Shown here: in pieces, positions 55,492 through 64,000 of the stretch | How positions within the stretch are numbered: position 1 is the stretch's first letter | How the letters are laid out: the number at the start of each line of letters is the position of its first letter | From: Fulvia fulva | Lineage: Eukaryota > Ascomycota > Dothideomycetes > Mycosphaerellales > Mycosphaerellaceae | Assembly: GCF_020509005.1 (NCBI RefSeq) | Contig: NC_063020.1 | Span: forward strand, 1,860,001 to 1,924,000 | Direction: 5' to 3' | DNA length: 64,000 nt | Translations under genes and position numbers: made by a program | The notes under the pieces: generated by a model | Databases searched by the model: none | What the model was told of the DNA's origin: nothing | What the model saw: the letters and a program-made list of their open reading frames with translations, nothing else

Positions 55492-55586
55492 GGTGGTACA
55501 CACTTTTGTAGATAGAATGTGCGTTGTAGGTAGAAAGTGTAACAGGGAATGTTCACCCATTGCTACCTATCTTGCGTCCAACAAGC

Positions 55587-57240
55587 TTACCCATACAGTT
55601 GCTCCAAATGCGCCACCTCCTCTTCCAACCTCTTCTTGTAATATGCAAACTTCTCCTTCCCCATCACATCCTCCGGCGCCAGCAATCTCTCCAGCCCACC
55701 ACTCCACAAATCCTTCCCATCAAAATCCTTCACAGGAAAATCAGGCAACTCATACTCCGGTATCACACACACTTCCTTGCCCTCCACCGTCCTGATCCAC
55801 CTCTTGTGATCCTTATCATACTTCCACTCTTTCTCAAACCCCTTTGGCTGATACTCCGACCCCTTCTGCTGCATTCGGTGCGCTACACTGGGGTGGATCG
55901 TCTCACAGAGGTTAGACTGCTTGACCTCGCGGCCCTTCGGATCATGCCAGAGACCTGGTATTCGGACGTGCCAGAAGCGGCGCGTGGCGATGAAGGAGGT
56001 GGCGTAGTAGGGCCAGATCCCGTTGGTATCTTGCAGCCAGCCGTCGGACCATTTGATGCGTCTCTCGCCGGCTTCTTCTACAGAGGTTGGTGCTTCGCTT
56101 GGTGGATCGTTTGTCGGACCGACGTGGACACGTTTGAGGATGGGGTAGTAGAGCTGATGCTTCGAGAAGTTCAGGAGGTTCTCTTGGGTGAGTTGATCGA
56201 TCATCCAGGCGAACGTCAGCAAGTCGTAGGAATTGATGCAGCCATCAGGTGAGGCGTGGCCGCCAATATCGCCGTGGTAGCCTGGGAACCAGCACTGTTT
56301 CAATTTTGTGCCGGATTTGATGCAGGCGTCGTAGAGGTAATAGAGTGTGGGCGCGAAGTTGCCACGACTTTCATCGATTGCAAGTGCGTGGAATGCATGC
56401 TCAATGTTGGGATGCAAAGAACTGCTGTGCCAGTCTGAGTCTTGTCCCGGTTGAGGCAATTTCCCGGAAAGGCCTACTGAGCCCACCGTGTCGAATACCC
56501 CGACGGCTTTGACGGTGATGTGCAGGTGTGTCCATTTCTTGATGCACTCGTAGCGAGTGATGCGTTCTTCGGAGTTGAGTTCGAGGCCGAGTTCACCTGG
56601 GCGAGCGAAGCCTTTGGACCACTTCATGTCGCGGAAAGTGTACTCGTTGTCGGCGCGGTGCTTGTAGGCTTCGAAGATTTCGTCAAAGTAGTCCATCATG
56701 CCGGGCGTGAGGAGGCCGAATTGGCAGAGGAAGCTCGCCAGCACCCTGGCTGTGTAGGCGCCGCGCTGGGAGGTGGTCAGAGGCTGAAGGTGGTAGCAAT
56801 GCGTGAGCTGCTCATACCGAAAAGCCGAAGATAAAGATCTCATCCCCAGGACCATAGTTGTTCGCCAGATAGTTGTACGCTTCGCAGACCTTCTCGTTCA
56901 ATCCTATTCCGAGGCCTTGCTGTTTTGCTTTGGTGAAGCTGGTCACTGTCGGATCTGTTCCAATGCCAGCCTGATAGTAGGTGATCTGTGGGACTTTGCT
57001 TCCATCGCTAGCGTAACCCACGTTGGCGATAGCTCTGCTGAGGCGGGCGACATTGGTAGGATTGGTCTCGACACCTTGGTTCGAAGAATTGTTTGTGCCG
57101 TCACAGCAGACGATTAGGCGCTTCGGAAGTGTTCCAGAGGCATCAATGCGTTTACACAGGGAGCAACTAGGCATAGTCTCAGTCTCAATGGCATCGACCT
57201 GGCAGGCCTTGTGCTCGCCATGTTGCTGAGGTTGAGCCAT
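55587..57240 (-). CDS. DUF2235 (Tle1-like) alpha/beta-hydrolase domain protein
   Basis: Two exons (56818-57240, 55587-56765) give an exact 533-residue frame. The splice builds the nucleophile motif GFSRGAYTAR. RLIVCCDGTNN near the start and DTVGSVGLSG, HALAIDE and WFPGYHGDIGGH further on complete the pattern of this family. Members are common in fungi with unknown roles, and are related to bacterial phospholipase effectors only by catalytic domain, so lipase activity here is inference. The start at 57240 (MAQPQQHG) is used instead of one a few residues upstream. No signal peptide or membrane span is seen. Confidence 0.85.
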
Positions 57241-58043
57241 GATGTACGGGCCGCAGGGCAAGAGAGAGTGACCGGATGGAAAGAACCTCCAGCAGGATGC
57301 ACCATCCTTATGTTTCCTCTATACAACGTGTAAGGTACATTGCTCCGCTGGCCTAAGGCAAGCCAAACCCCTCGCGTTGCAGGGCATCTGCAGTGTAGAA
57401 ATGCGACAAGTCTCGCGAACGTACAGCGGCCTGCAGTGCCGCTCAGCTTGGTCGCACTGCCATCCAATCCGCGAATACGTTAGTCGAACACGGCTGGGAG
57501 CTGAGGTGGAGTGGTAGTAGCTGATCGGCTTGAAATGGTATGGTCTCAGCAGCTACAGACGTGCTCGATGAAGCCCTGCGGCGGCCCGCCTGCACGTGTT
57601 GAGCTATCAGCCAGCCACGTTCGTTTGTGTAACCCGAAAAAGGAAAATGGAGAGCGGGACGGTCGCAGCTGTAGCATCCTCTTCAAGGTGAGCTGATGTT
57701 CGTGGTGATACATGTACCTTGCGTCGTTCGTGTGCATGCATCGCACCGTCCCAGCGTTCACAACGTTTCGGGGCGGTGAGCCGCGGACACGGCTTCGCCG
57801 GGAGCGCAGTCACTCTTTCTCGGCATGCCGATCATCGAATGGCAAGAAGCAGTGTACAGTCCCGCAGCTGACGTGGACGCATTGGATGGGTGAAGTGGAG
57901 CTTATAGTGGTGGGGGTAGTGAATGAAAGTGCAAGTGCCCGGTCTTGCTTGTTGTCGTTGGGTCGTTGCTGGCGCTGCTGTCACCCATTTCCCCCAGTCT
58001 GATCGAGACGGTCTGCATTGCGTGCGTGATATCGATCAAGCCG
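57241..58043. other. Intergenic, nothing supported
   Basis: Only short frames without support. It forms the upstream region of the DUF2235 gene and the 3' flank of the 2EXR gene. Confidence 0.4.
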
Positions 58044-59006
58044 TCAAATCCAGACAAACGCAGCACTTCCACTCTGCGCAATCTCCGTACGGATCTTCCA
58101 ATGCTCCAAGACCTCGCTAACGTTGTTCCACGGCACATCCTTGAGCGCCTCCACCAGCAGAAAAGCTTGACACGGTAGTCGCAACCAACTGCTCTGACCA
58201 GCTTCAGCCCTGGGTGGTCTTACACCATTCGCATGATAGACCTGCAACCACGACTTCAGATTGGCCCACTTGTGCTCTCCGCTCCAAGTGTAGTCGAGAC
58301 ATGCGACTTGCGACAACCAGTGCTTCTGGTGGTTCTTTCCGATGAAGAAGGTCTTCGGTGCGACGGGGCCGAAGTCGTGAATGTTGAGGACGAAGATGTT
58401 CTCCTCAAGGTAGATTGCATATGTTTCTTCCCGAAGCTGGTGGCTGGTACGGGTGAGGCCCGGTGTGGTGTGCGAGGCGCGCGTGATAGGGATCTTGTTG
58501 ATGTCCACCAGCGCAAGACGGTAGATCTGGTTTCGCAACTCTTGTGGCAAGCCCATCAAGGTTGGTGTTGAGCTCGATGACGCTCTAGGTGGGATGCGGT
58601 AGACGCTGTTGCCGGAGGCAAAGGCCATACAATCGCGAGCCCATTCGCGTTCCTCTGCTGTGAACGATGTGTCTTCGTTGAGCTCTGCGACACCATCGTC
58701 GCCTGCATCGAGCTCCACGGGCAACTGTGCGTCTTCGACCTCAGCGGGCGGTCGAGCATTTTCGACCTCAGGATCAGGGGCAGTGTTCCCGGCCGTCCGC
58801 AGGAAACTCAGCCATTCCGTATCGTGCTTGACACTGGGTACACCCAAATACCAGGAACATCTTTTGTTCGCCGGGCGGAGCGGCACGCCTTCAGCTATCA
58901 TCAATGGCTCGACTGCCCGCTCGAAGATATCACGACCCGGGTTAGCAGCGGCATAGAGGTCGTTGTTACTACGCCTGTCGTTGTATTTGTGCGCGTCGTG
59001 GTCCAT
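58044..59006 (-). CDS. 2EXR/F-box-like fungal protein
   Basis: A single 320-residue frame. The recognisable part starts near residue 150 with LMGLPQELRNQIYRLAL, followed by TRTSHQLREETYAIYLEENI and FVLNIHDF. This is the usual pattern of the fungal 2EXR family, which often stands where an F-box would. The N-terminal half is acidic and Pro-rich. The same pattern occurs in the truncated gene at the window end (63192-64000), so the two are paralogues about 5 kb apart, in opposite orientation. Function is unknown. The start MDHDAHKYN is the first Met. Confidence 0.75.
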   Translation of the reverse strand: MDHDAHKYNDRRSNNDLYAAANPGRDIFERAVEPLMIAEGVPLRPANKRCSWYLGVPSVKHDTEWLSFLRTAGNTAPDPEVENARPPAEVEDAQLPVELDAGDDGVAELNEDTSFTAEEREWARDCMAFASGNSVYRIPPRASSSSTPTLMGLPQELRNQIYRLALVDINKIPITRASHTTPGLTRTSHQLREETYAIYLEENIFVLNIHDFGPVAPKTFFIGKNHQKHWLSQVACLDYTWSGEHKWANLKSWLQVYHANGVRPPRAEAGQSSWLRLPCQAFLLVEALKDVPWNNVSEVLEHWKIRTEIAQSGSAAFVWI

Positions 59007-59463
59007 GATGTTTGTGATGTAGCCGCTACAAGTCCAGACTTCAAAGGCATACGTCGCTCGACGGGCACGGCGCGTTTATGTGGCAGTCGACCGGTCCCAT
59101 GCGAGCGGTCAAATGACGAACTTCGACGCCATTGTGGAAGAGCGCGGATGTGTAGCATCCAAGGTCGGGTGGTCTGGTGACTGCATATGGCCTTGTCGAT
59201 ACCGAGACCGATCATGAGCGATATTCTATATCGAGCCTACGACTCCTCACCGAATCATGGTTGCCGCAAACTCAAGTGTCGTACGACCACCGAACGCAGC
59301 GATGCCAGAGAATGGGGAAGGCGCGAGGATCGGAAGTGTATGATTGAGCGCGTGTTTCTCCTTCGCTCAACTCGGGCCATGGTGACGGAGGGACCGGAGG
59401 CATGACATCTCTTTGTACAGCATTCTACACATGTCATCCCGGCAACACATCTCAACGTACAGC
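59007..59463. other. Intergenic, nothing supported
   Basis: No frame with support. It lies between the 3' end of the mitochondrial S18 gene and the 5' end of the 2EXR gene, both on the minus strand. Confidence 0.35.
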
Positions 59464-60246
59464 CTAATAGCTCGGCCTCCTGTTTTCCAGCTCCTTCTTG
59501 ATAATCTCAGGATGTCGATGCACACCGGGCATCAAACCCATGCCCATCGACCTCCTAATCGCCTTTGCCATCTTCCTCTGATTGACAGGCCTTAAGCCCG
59601 TATCATTGCTATGCTTGATCCTCCCCATCTCCGTAACGTACTCGCTCATGATACTGAAGTTCCTGTACAACTTCAGAGGATCCAGACCCAGCTGGTCAAT
59701 GACATCGTACTTCGGTCGCGGCTTCCTCCTGATCTTCTTCCACTTTGACATTTCCACGCCAGACAGATCGTGGGGAGAGTAGACGTCGCCGGCTGTCCAC
59801 TTGCGAACAGCTTGCAGTTCGAGGTCTTTGCGACTCCATCCACGTTCGGCCTCTCGCACGAGCTGGCGATTTTGCTGTTCTATGCGGCTGGAGTTGGAAT
59901 CGCGGACAGCCTGGCGGGCTAAAGCGAAGTTGTCGCGTGCCGCGGGCTGTTCTGCAGGGGGTGGTGCTGATGCGACAGCAGGAGGCGATGTCGCCGTTCG
60001 ATCCGCTGTTGGTGTCGGCGCTGTACGGCGTGCCATTGGTCTATTTGCATCGCGCGACGAGGAGAGCAGGTCTGTCATTTGTGAGTACAGCACGACGAAT
60101 GTGAGATGAGATGCATTACCAGCAAAGGATCCCGTCGCCGACTGCTGTTGCTGTCGCTGTGTCGAAGTCGCTATCGTCCGTCGGCATTGGCGGCATACCG
60201 ACGAGGGCCGTATGGCCAGCCGCCTGAACGCATGTTCCAGCGACAT
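59464..60246 (-). CDS. RSM18: Mitochondrial small-subunit ribosomal protein bS18m (Rsm18-like)
   Basis: Two exons (60120-60246, 59464-60071) give an exact 244-residue frame. The start MSLEHAFRRLAIRPSSVC has the Arg-rich, hydrophobic look of a mitochondrial presequence. The S18 domain fills about residues 150-240 (NFSIMSEYVTEMGRIKHSND, then GLRPVNQRKMAKAIRRS). The long Ala/Pro/Thr-rich region between is typical of fungal mitochondrial versions. The 48-base intron is a multiple of three without stop, so retention would add 16 residues. It is divergent from the PPR gene. Confidence 0.88.
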   Translation of the reverse strand: MSLEHAFRRLAIRPSSVCRQCRRTIATSTQRQQQQSATGSFAGNASHLTFVVLYSQMTDLLSSSRDANRPMARRTAPTPTADRTATSPPAVASAPPPAEQPAARDNFALARQAVRDSNSSRIEQQNRQLVREAERGWSRKDLELQAVRKWTAGDVYSPHDLSGVEMSKWKKIRRKPRPKYDVIDQLGLDPLKLYRNFSIMSEYVTEMGRIKHSNDTGLRPVNQRKMAKAIRRSMGMGLMPGVHRHPEIIKKELENRRPSY

Positions 60247-60532
60247 TGTGGTGTTGATGTAGGTGCAGTAGTGGATGACTTGCAGGGAGATGGTCATGCC
60301 TCGATGGGGTCTCTGCGGCCAAATTCAGCCACCTCCGGCAGCTCATGTAGTTCTACCTCTGCCTCTGTAGCATCACCACGATACGACGCCCTGCCAGCTC
60401 TCGGCAACACTTTCACTGTACATACTACACACTGGACTACTTGGAACCTCTGGAACTGTAAAGTATTGGCCGACACGATTGTACATGGACTAAGCACACT
60501 TCACCACACTGGAGGCCTTCTTCTTCAAGAAC
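60247..60532. promoter_or_regulatory. Shared divergent promoter of bS18m and PPR genes
   Basis: These 286 bases separate two genes for mitochondrial proteins that point away from each other, so both promoters overlap here. Co-regulation is an inference. No specific site was identified. Confidence 0.45.
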
Positions 60533-63058
60533 ATGCCATCCCACCTCACTCGCCACATTTTTCGCCGAATCCTGGCCAACGAGCCCATCCTGCATGGAGA
60601 ATGCATTCGACAGCGAGCATGCAGCACTGCGAGTCCATCGCTGCGTCTGTCCAGGAGACAAAATGCAGCACATGGACCCGCGCAACAGCAACGAACGTTC
60701 CTCAACTTCAACATGTTTGGGAAGAAGAAGCGGGATGTGAAAGAGGCAGATTTGGATCCGGGCATTGAAGTCATGATGCATTATACCAAGATGGAGAGGA
60801 TGAGGGCGCGTCTGCCGCCCGTAGAAGAAGTAGCGGAGGCATTGAGAGCCTTCTTCAAATCCAAGACCGATCGGAACCAACCCATTGAGGACACACAGGC
60901 TCAGCTCGCTGTTCAGAGCTTTCGATACTATCTCAATGGTCGGTCCACTGATGATGACCCGGATAGCCTGTCTGGGAGAGGACTCGTGAATCAGAAACTC
61001 ATGAAGGATGCTACGAGGGCCTTGCGGCGTACTCTGAAGGCAACTCCCAGTCATGTTGCTCTGGGCAAGGAGCTCTACCATGCATATGCTCACGCGCTCC
61101 CGCTTTCGAATCATCACATGGCTCGAAAAACGCTCGGAGCATACGTTCACGTACTCAGCCAAGCCGGTAATGTCCAAAGTGCGCTGGACGTACTTGTGCA
61201 GTATGAAAACCGCATAGCATCGAGGAATACTAGCAACCAAGAGAATGAGTATGATGAGGATGAGGAGGAAGCAGTTCATACACGCGGGGCAACGCCGACG
61301 AGCACTACGTCAACAGACCTAGCTATAGCTAGAGCATGGCGTACTCTACTTCGGGGCGTTGCTGATGTGGGCGACGAGGACCAGCTAATTCGAACATTGG
61401 ATATGCTACGCTCTCGTGGTTATGCTGAACACAGCGGGATACCGTTCTCAATGCTCCAATTCTACGTGCGCACTGATGACACGGAGGCTGTAAAATACTG
61501 GTTCGAGCAATGCTGGCAAGCCAAGAACAGACCCACGACCGCAGGCGATATTTCGTATCTCGCGTATACTCTGCGATGCACTCTTGGCTATTACCTGGAT
61601 CGCCAGAAGCTCGAGTATGGCCATCAGATTGTCAGGCAGGTGATGGCGGAGAATCCTCCAAAGCCAGTGTGGGATGCCATATTCGTCTGGGCAGCTGGCA
61701 CAGGGAAGGGTGCCGATGAGATTGGGCGCATGTTTACGGTGATGGAGTCCTCGAACGAGGGTATCGTTGAGCAAGATCAATGGAGGCTGCCTGACATCAC
61801 TACCATCAACGGCTTGGTGGAGTTTGCCACCTCGAGGAATGACCCATACCTTGCCGAACGCTTTATTGCACTGGGCAAGGAACGCGGCATTCAGCCAGAT
61901 GCCACCACCTACGTCCTGCAAATGAAGTACAGGTTGAAAGTTAATGATGTTGATGGCGCGCTCATTGCCTACAAAAATCTGCAATCCATGGATCTGTCTA
62001 CGAACGAAGATGTTCCGGCCGTGAATCAGCTCGTGGTAGCTCTTTGCAGCAGCAAGCGACACGACTTCGACACCATCATGAACGTCGTCGCTGACCTGGC
62101 GGACCGGAGAGCTCGATTCGAACCCCTGACGGTATCGACGTTGAGCTTGTTACACCTCAGTCGAGACGAAGTGCACGATGTCATCGACTTGCTCAATACA
62201 CACTCATACCGATTCTCTTCGACTGAAAGAGAAGCTATTCGAACCAAGATAGTCGACTATTGCCTCGACAAGGCAACACCTGTCTCAAGGTCCTGGGACG
62301 GATATACCATCCTTCGCAGCATCTTTGACGAAATGCCACGAACTCAGCGCACCGAACTCATGGTGTCCTTCTTCGAACGTCAACGACCGGACATGGCAGC
62401 CAATGTCTTCCAGGGTATGCGGACACATTCTCGCCCCGACACTATTCCAACCGTGGACACCTATGTTGCGGCGTTCCTTGGTTCGGCCAAACTTCGAGAT
62501 CTGGAAAGCTTGGAGATAATTCACAACCAGCTCAAGCTTGATTTCAACATAGACACCACCACGTACCTCTATAATGCTTTGATCATTGGCTACACCGCTT
62601 GCGGTAAGCCTAGACGAGCACTCGACTTTTGGGAAGACATCGTCGCCAGCAAGGAAGGTCCGACATACAACAGTATACATATCGCACTGCGAGCATGTGA
62701 GAAGGCTCCATTCGGAGATTTGAAAGCGCAAGAAATGTGGGCAAAGCTCAAGAGGCAGAATGTGGAGCTTGACCAAAGCTTGTGGGCCAGCTATGTTGCA
62801 GCGCTAGCTGGAAACGGCGATAACGAACTGGCCATCACGACCATCGAGAAGGCAGATCAGAACAACGAGGTCGAGGTCGATGCTTTCCTTCTCGGTAGCC
62901 TCTTCGGTGGATCTTCCGGCCAAGACCCTCAAGCTGAGATCGAGTCGTGGGCAAAGGAGAAGTATCCTCATGTGTGGGCTGAGCTTGAGAAGGTGCCAAT
63001 GGATACTAGGGAAGATGGGATGAGGTACTTTAGGATTGATCGCAGTGTCACGCCTTGA
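60533..63058 (+). CDS. Mitochondrial PPR protein, candidate Cia84-like
   Basis: An intronless 841-residue frame. The start MPSHLTRHIFRRILAN is basic and amphipathic, as in a presequence, and continues through QQQRTFLNFNMFGKKKR. The rest is helical with several PPR-like units, for example YVHVLSQAGNVQSALDVLVQ, TYVLQMKYRLKVNDVDGAL and YNALIIGYTACGKPRRALDF. PPR proteins bind organellar RNA. The layout and size recall the Neurospora complex I assembly protein CIA84, but that name rests on memory, not alignment. It is divergent from bS18m. An acidic insert (EYDEDEEEAVH) interrupts it near residue 240. Confidence 0.75.
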   Translation: MPSHLTRHIFRRILANEPILHGECIRQRACSTASPSLRLSRRQNAAHGPAQQQRTFLNFNMFGKKKRDVKEADLDPGIEVMMHYTKMERMRARLPPVEEVAEALRAFFKSKTDRNQPIEDTQAQLAVQSFRYYLNGRSTDDDPDSLSGRGLVNQKLMKDATRALRRTLKATPSHVALGKELYHAYAHALPLSNHHMARKTLGAYVHVLSQAGNVQSALDVLVQYENRIASRNTSNQENEYDEDEEEAVHTRGATPTSTTSTDLAIARAWRTLLRGVADVGDEDQLIRTLDMLRSRGYAEHSGIPFSMLQFYVRTDDTEAVKYWFEQCWQAKNRPTTAGDISYLAYTLRCTLGYYLDRQKLEYGHQIVRQVMAENPPKPVWDAIFVWAAGTGKGADEIGRMFTVMESSNEGIVEQDQWRLPDITTINGLVEFATSRNDPYLAERFIALGKERGIQPDATTYVLQMKYRLKVNDVDGALIAYKNLQSMDLSTNEDVPAVNQLVVALCSSKRHDFDTIMNVVADLADRRARFEPLTVSTLSLLHLSRDEVHDVIDLLNTHSYRFSSTEREAIRTKIVDYCLDKATPVSRSWDGYTILRSIFDEMPRTQRTELMVSFFERQRPDMAANVFQGMRTHSRPDTIPTVDTYVAAFLGSAKLRDLESLEIIHNQLKLDFNIDTTTYLYNALIIGYTACGKPRRALDFWEDIVASKEGPTYNSIHIALRACEKAPFGDLKAQEMWAKLKRQNVELDQSLWASYVAALAGNGDNELAITTIEKADQNNEVEVDAFLLGSLFGGSSGQDPQAEIESWAKEKYPHVWAELEKVPMDTREDGMRYFRIDRSVTP

Positions 63059-63191
63059 TATTTCCCGCATGTGCGTTTGCTGCGCACGGACTGTGTTCTG
63101 GAGAAAGCTCGCCCGCAGCATTTCTATACTTAAGCCAGCGACTTCCTGCACAACATCGAGTGCACGCATCAATTCGGTGATGGGGCTCGAG

Positions 63192-64000
63192 ATGGCGGAC
63201 ACTGACGAACCTCCACCACAGTACATGCACAGCCCTCTCGTGTACGTTTCCCCCGGACCCATCATCTGCCACCGTTAACATTGATTAGCATCATCCGTCC
63301 GTACCTCGACCCGCCACCCGTCAAAGAGGAGCGCATCTCGAAACATGGCGCCCTCGTGTAGGTATTCGCATACTGAATGCTCGAGCATTGCTAACACTGC
63401 GCAGCATCGTCAAGCCGTACCTCGATGGCGGGCCGACACTGACAACCGTGAACGTCGCATCAGCTGTGGCATCTGAACGCACTCAGTCCATTGGCCCCGG
63501 ACATTCCGACACTACCGCTGCCAGTCACGAGTCTGGCGCCCTTATGTAGGTGGTTTGAAGCAGGGTACACGAGCGCTGCTGACCTAGACAGCATTATGAA
63601 GCCATACCTTGACAGCGCAGGCGACTAGAAGGCGTCACCCACGCTCCTCGGCATTCCAGCTGAGCTTCGCAATAACATTTATCGACTCGCTCTCACCGAT
63701 CCTGACGTTTTCTTTCTCGACCGCATGTCCTATCACGAGCCAGCACTACTACGGACATGCACCCAAATCCGCAACGAAGCGCGCAAGATATTTCTCGAGG
63801 AGAACATGTTCGTCATCGATGTACGGAGCTGCAGGCCAATCATGCCCAGCGCAGCGAGTGAGCATTGGTTCACGCACGTTTTGAGGATTCACTACACCCA
63901 TTGGGACCGTCCTATTTGGGAGAACTTGGAAGCGTGGCTCAAGTATCACTATCATGGTACCAGGCCGACTCTAGCCCCTGAGGCGCATGCTGGAAACTTC
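63192..64000 (+). CDS. 2EXR-type gene with repeated mini-exons, in-frame TAG, cut by window end
   Basis: From ATG at 63192 (63180 is possible) exons 63192-63241, 63289-63357, 63405-63545 and 63592-63628 can be joined, each internal junction being phase 2. The pieces end or begin with repeated motifs: SPLV/IIRPYLD, GALV/IVKPYLD and GALI/IMKPYLD. Introns are 46-47 bases with branch-site-like CTAAC/GTTAAC. The last mini-exon reads into an in-frame TAG at 63626-63628. In the same frame the sequence then continues without stop to the window end with SPTLLGIPAELRNNIYRLAL, a 2EXR domain like that at 58044-59006. So either the TAG breaks a longer gene, an extra splice removes it, or the mini-exon gene is short (98 residues). 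Confidence 0.5.

Noticed and set aside
55560..56252. A 230-residue frame opposite the DUF2235 gene
   Set aside because: Antisense shadow of a gene with strong motifs and an exact splice frame.
62110..62130. tRNA-like B-box sequence (GATTCGAACCC)
   Set aside because: It lies in the open frame of the PPR gene and no cloverleaf partner was found around it.

Overview
The window is a 64-kb piece of a filamentous ascomycete genome. Three things point there: short GT-AG introns of 30-66 bases, families restricted to or typical of fungi (a DIM-2-type DNA methyltransferase, Zn2Cys6 factor, HsbA-like wall protein, Isc1, fungal F-box/2EXR proteins, a fungal DUF2235 protein), and balanced base composition. 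A Dothideomycete such as a relative of Mycosphaerella is my best guess, but that is inference. No rRNA, tRNA, CRISPR or plasmid-like feature was seen.

Layout. 0-7 kb: the 3' end of a presumed F-box gene, two tandem BTB/POZ paralogues that both look broken, a double alpha/beta-barrel protein, a protein with a Clr2-like cysteine segment, and a diverged kinase. 8.2-11.9 kb: an intact, intronless DIM-2-type cytosine methyltransferase. 11.9-19.8 kb: a gene-poor stretch holding a 480-bp MITE with a perfect 9-bp target duplication and a transposase relic. 19.8-23.3 kb: a large Zn2Cys6 transcription factor. 23.3-26.5 kb: no gene seen. 26.5-39.4 kb: a single-pass membrane protein, a RED-like splicing protein, a PiT phosphate permease, an acyltransferase-3 protein, a stand-alone carboxyltransferase, an AlkB-GRF protein and a GNAT acetyltransferase. 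39.6-42.6 kb: three divergent paralogues of a secreted cysteine-rich family that I do not recognise. 42.9-47.3 kb: Isc1 and a large unknown nuclear-type protein. 47.3-51.3 kb: gene-poor. 51.3-64 kb: an ERGIC-53/Emp47-like lectin, prohibitin-2, an HsbA-like protein, a DUF2235 protein, a 2EXR protein, mitochondrial S18, a mitochondrial PPR protein divergent from it, and a second 2EXR gene running off the end.

The genes do not form one pathway. Mitochondrial functions recur (prohibitin, S18, PPR protein), and membrane or secretory functions recur (permease, acyltransferase, lectin, Isc1, HsbA-like). The most unusual material is the secreted cysteine-rich trio (one intact member, one with a one-base frame change, one with an internal TGA) and the last gene, whose 5' part is built from repeated, phase-matched mini-exons. 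A theme is duplicate decay: four of the paralogue copies carry a single stop or indel while intron positions and lengths stay conserved. This could be real decay or base-level assembly error. Exon boundaries were set by hand from GT/AG sites, frame arithmetic and paralogue comparison.
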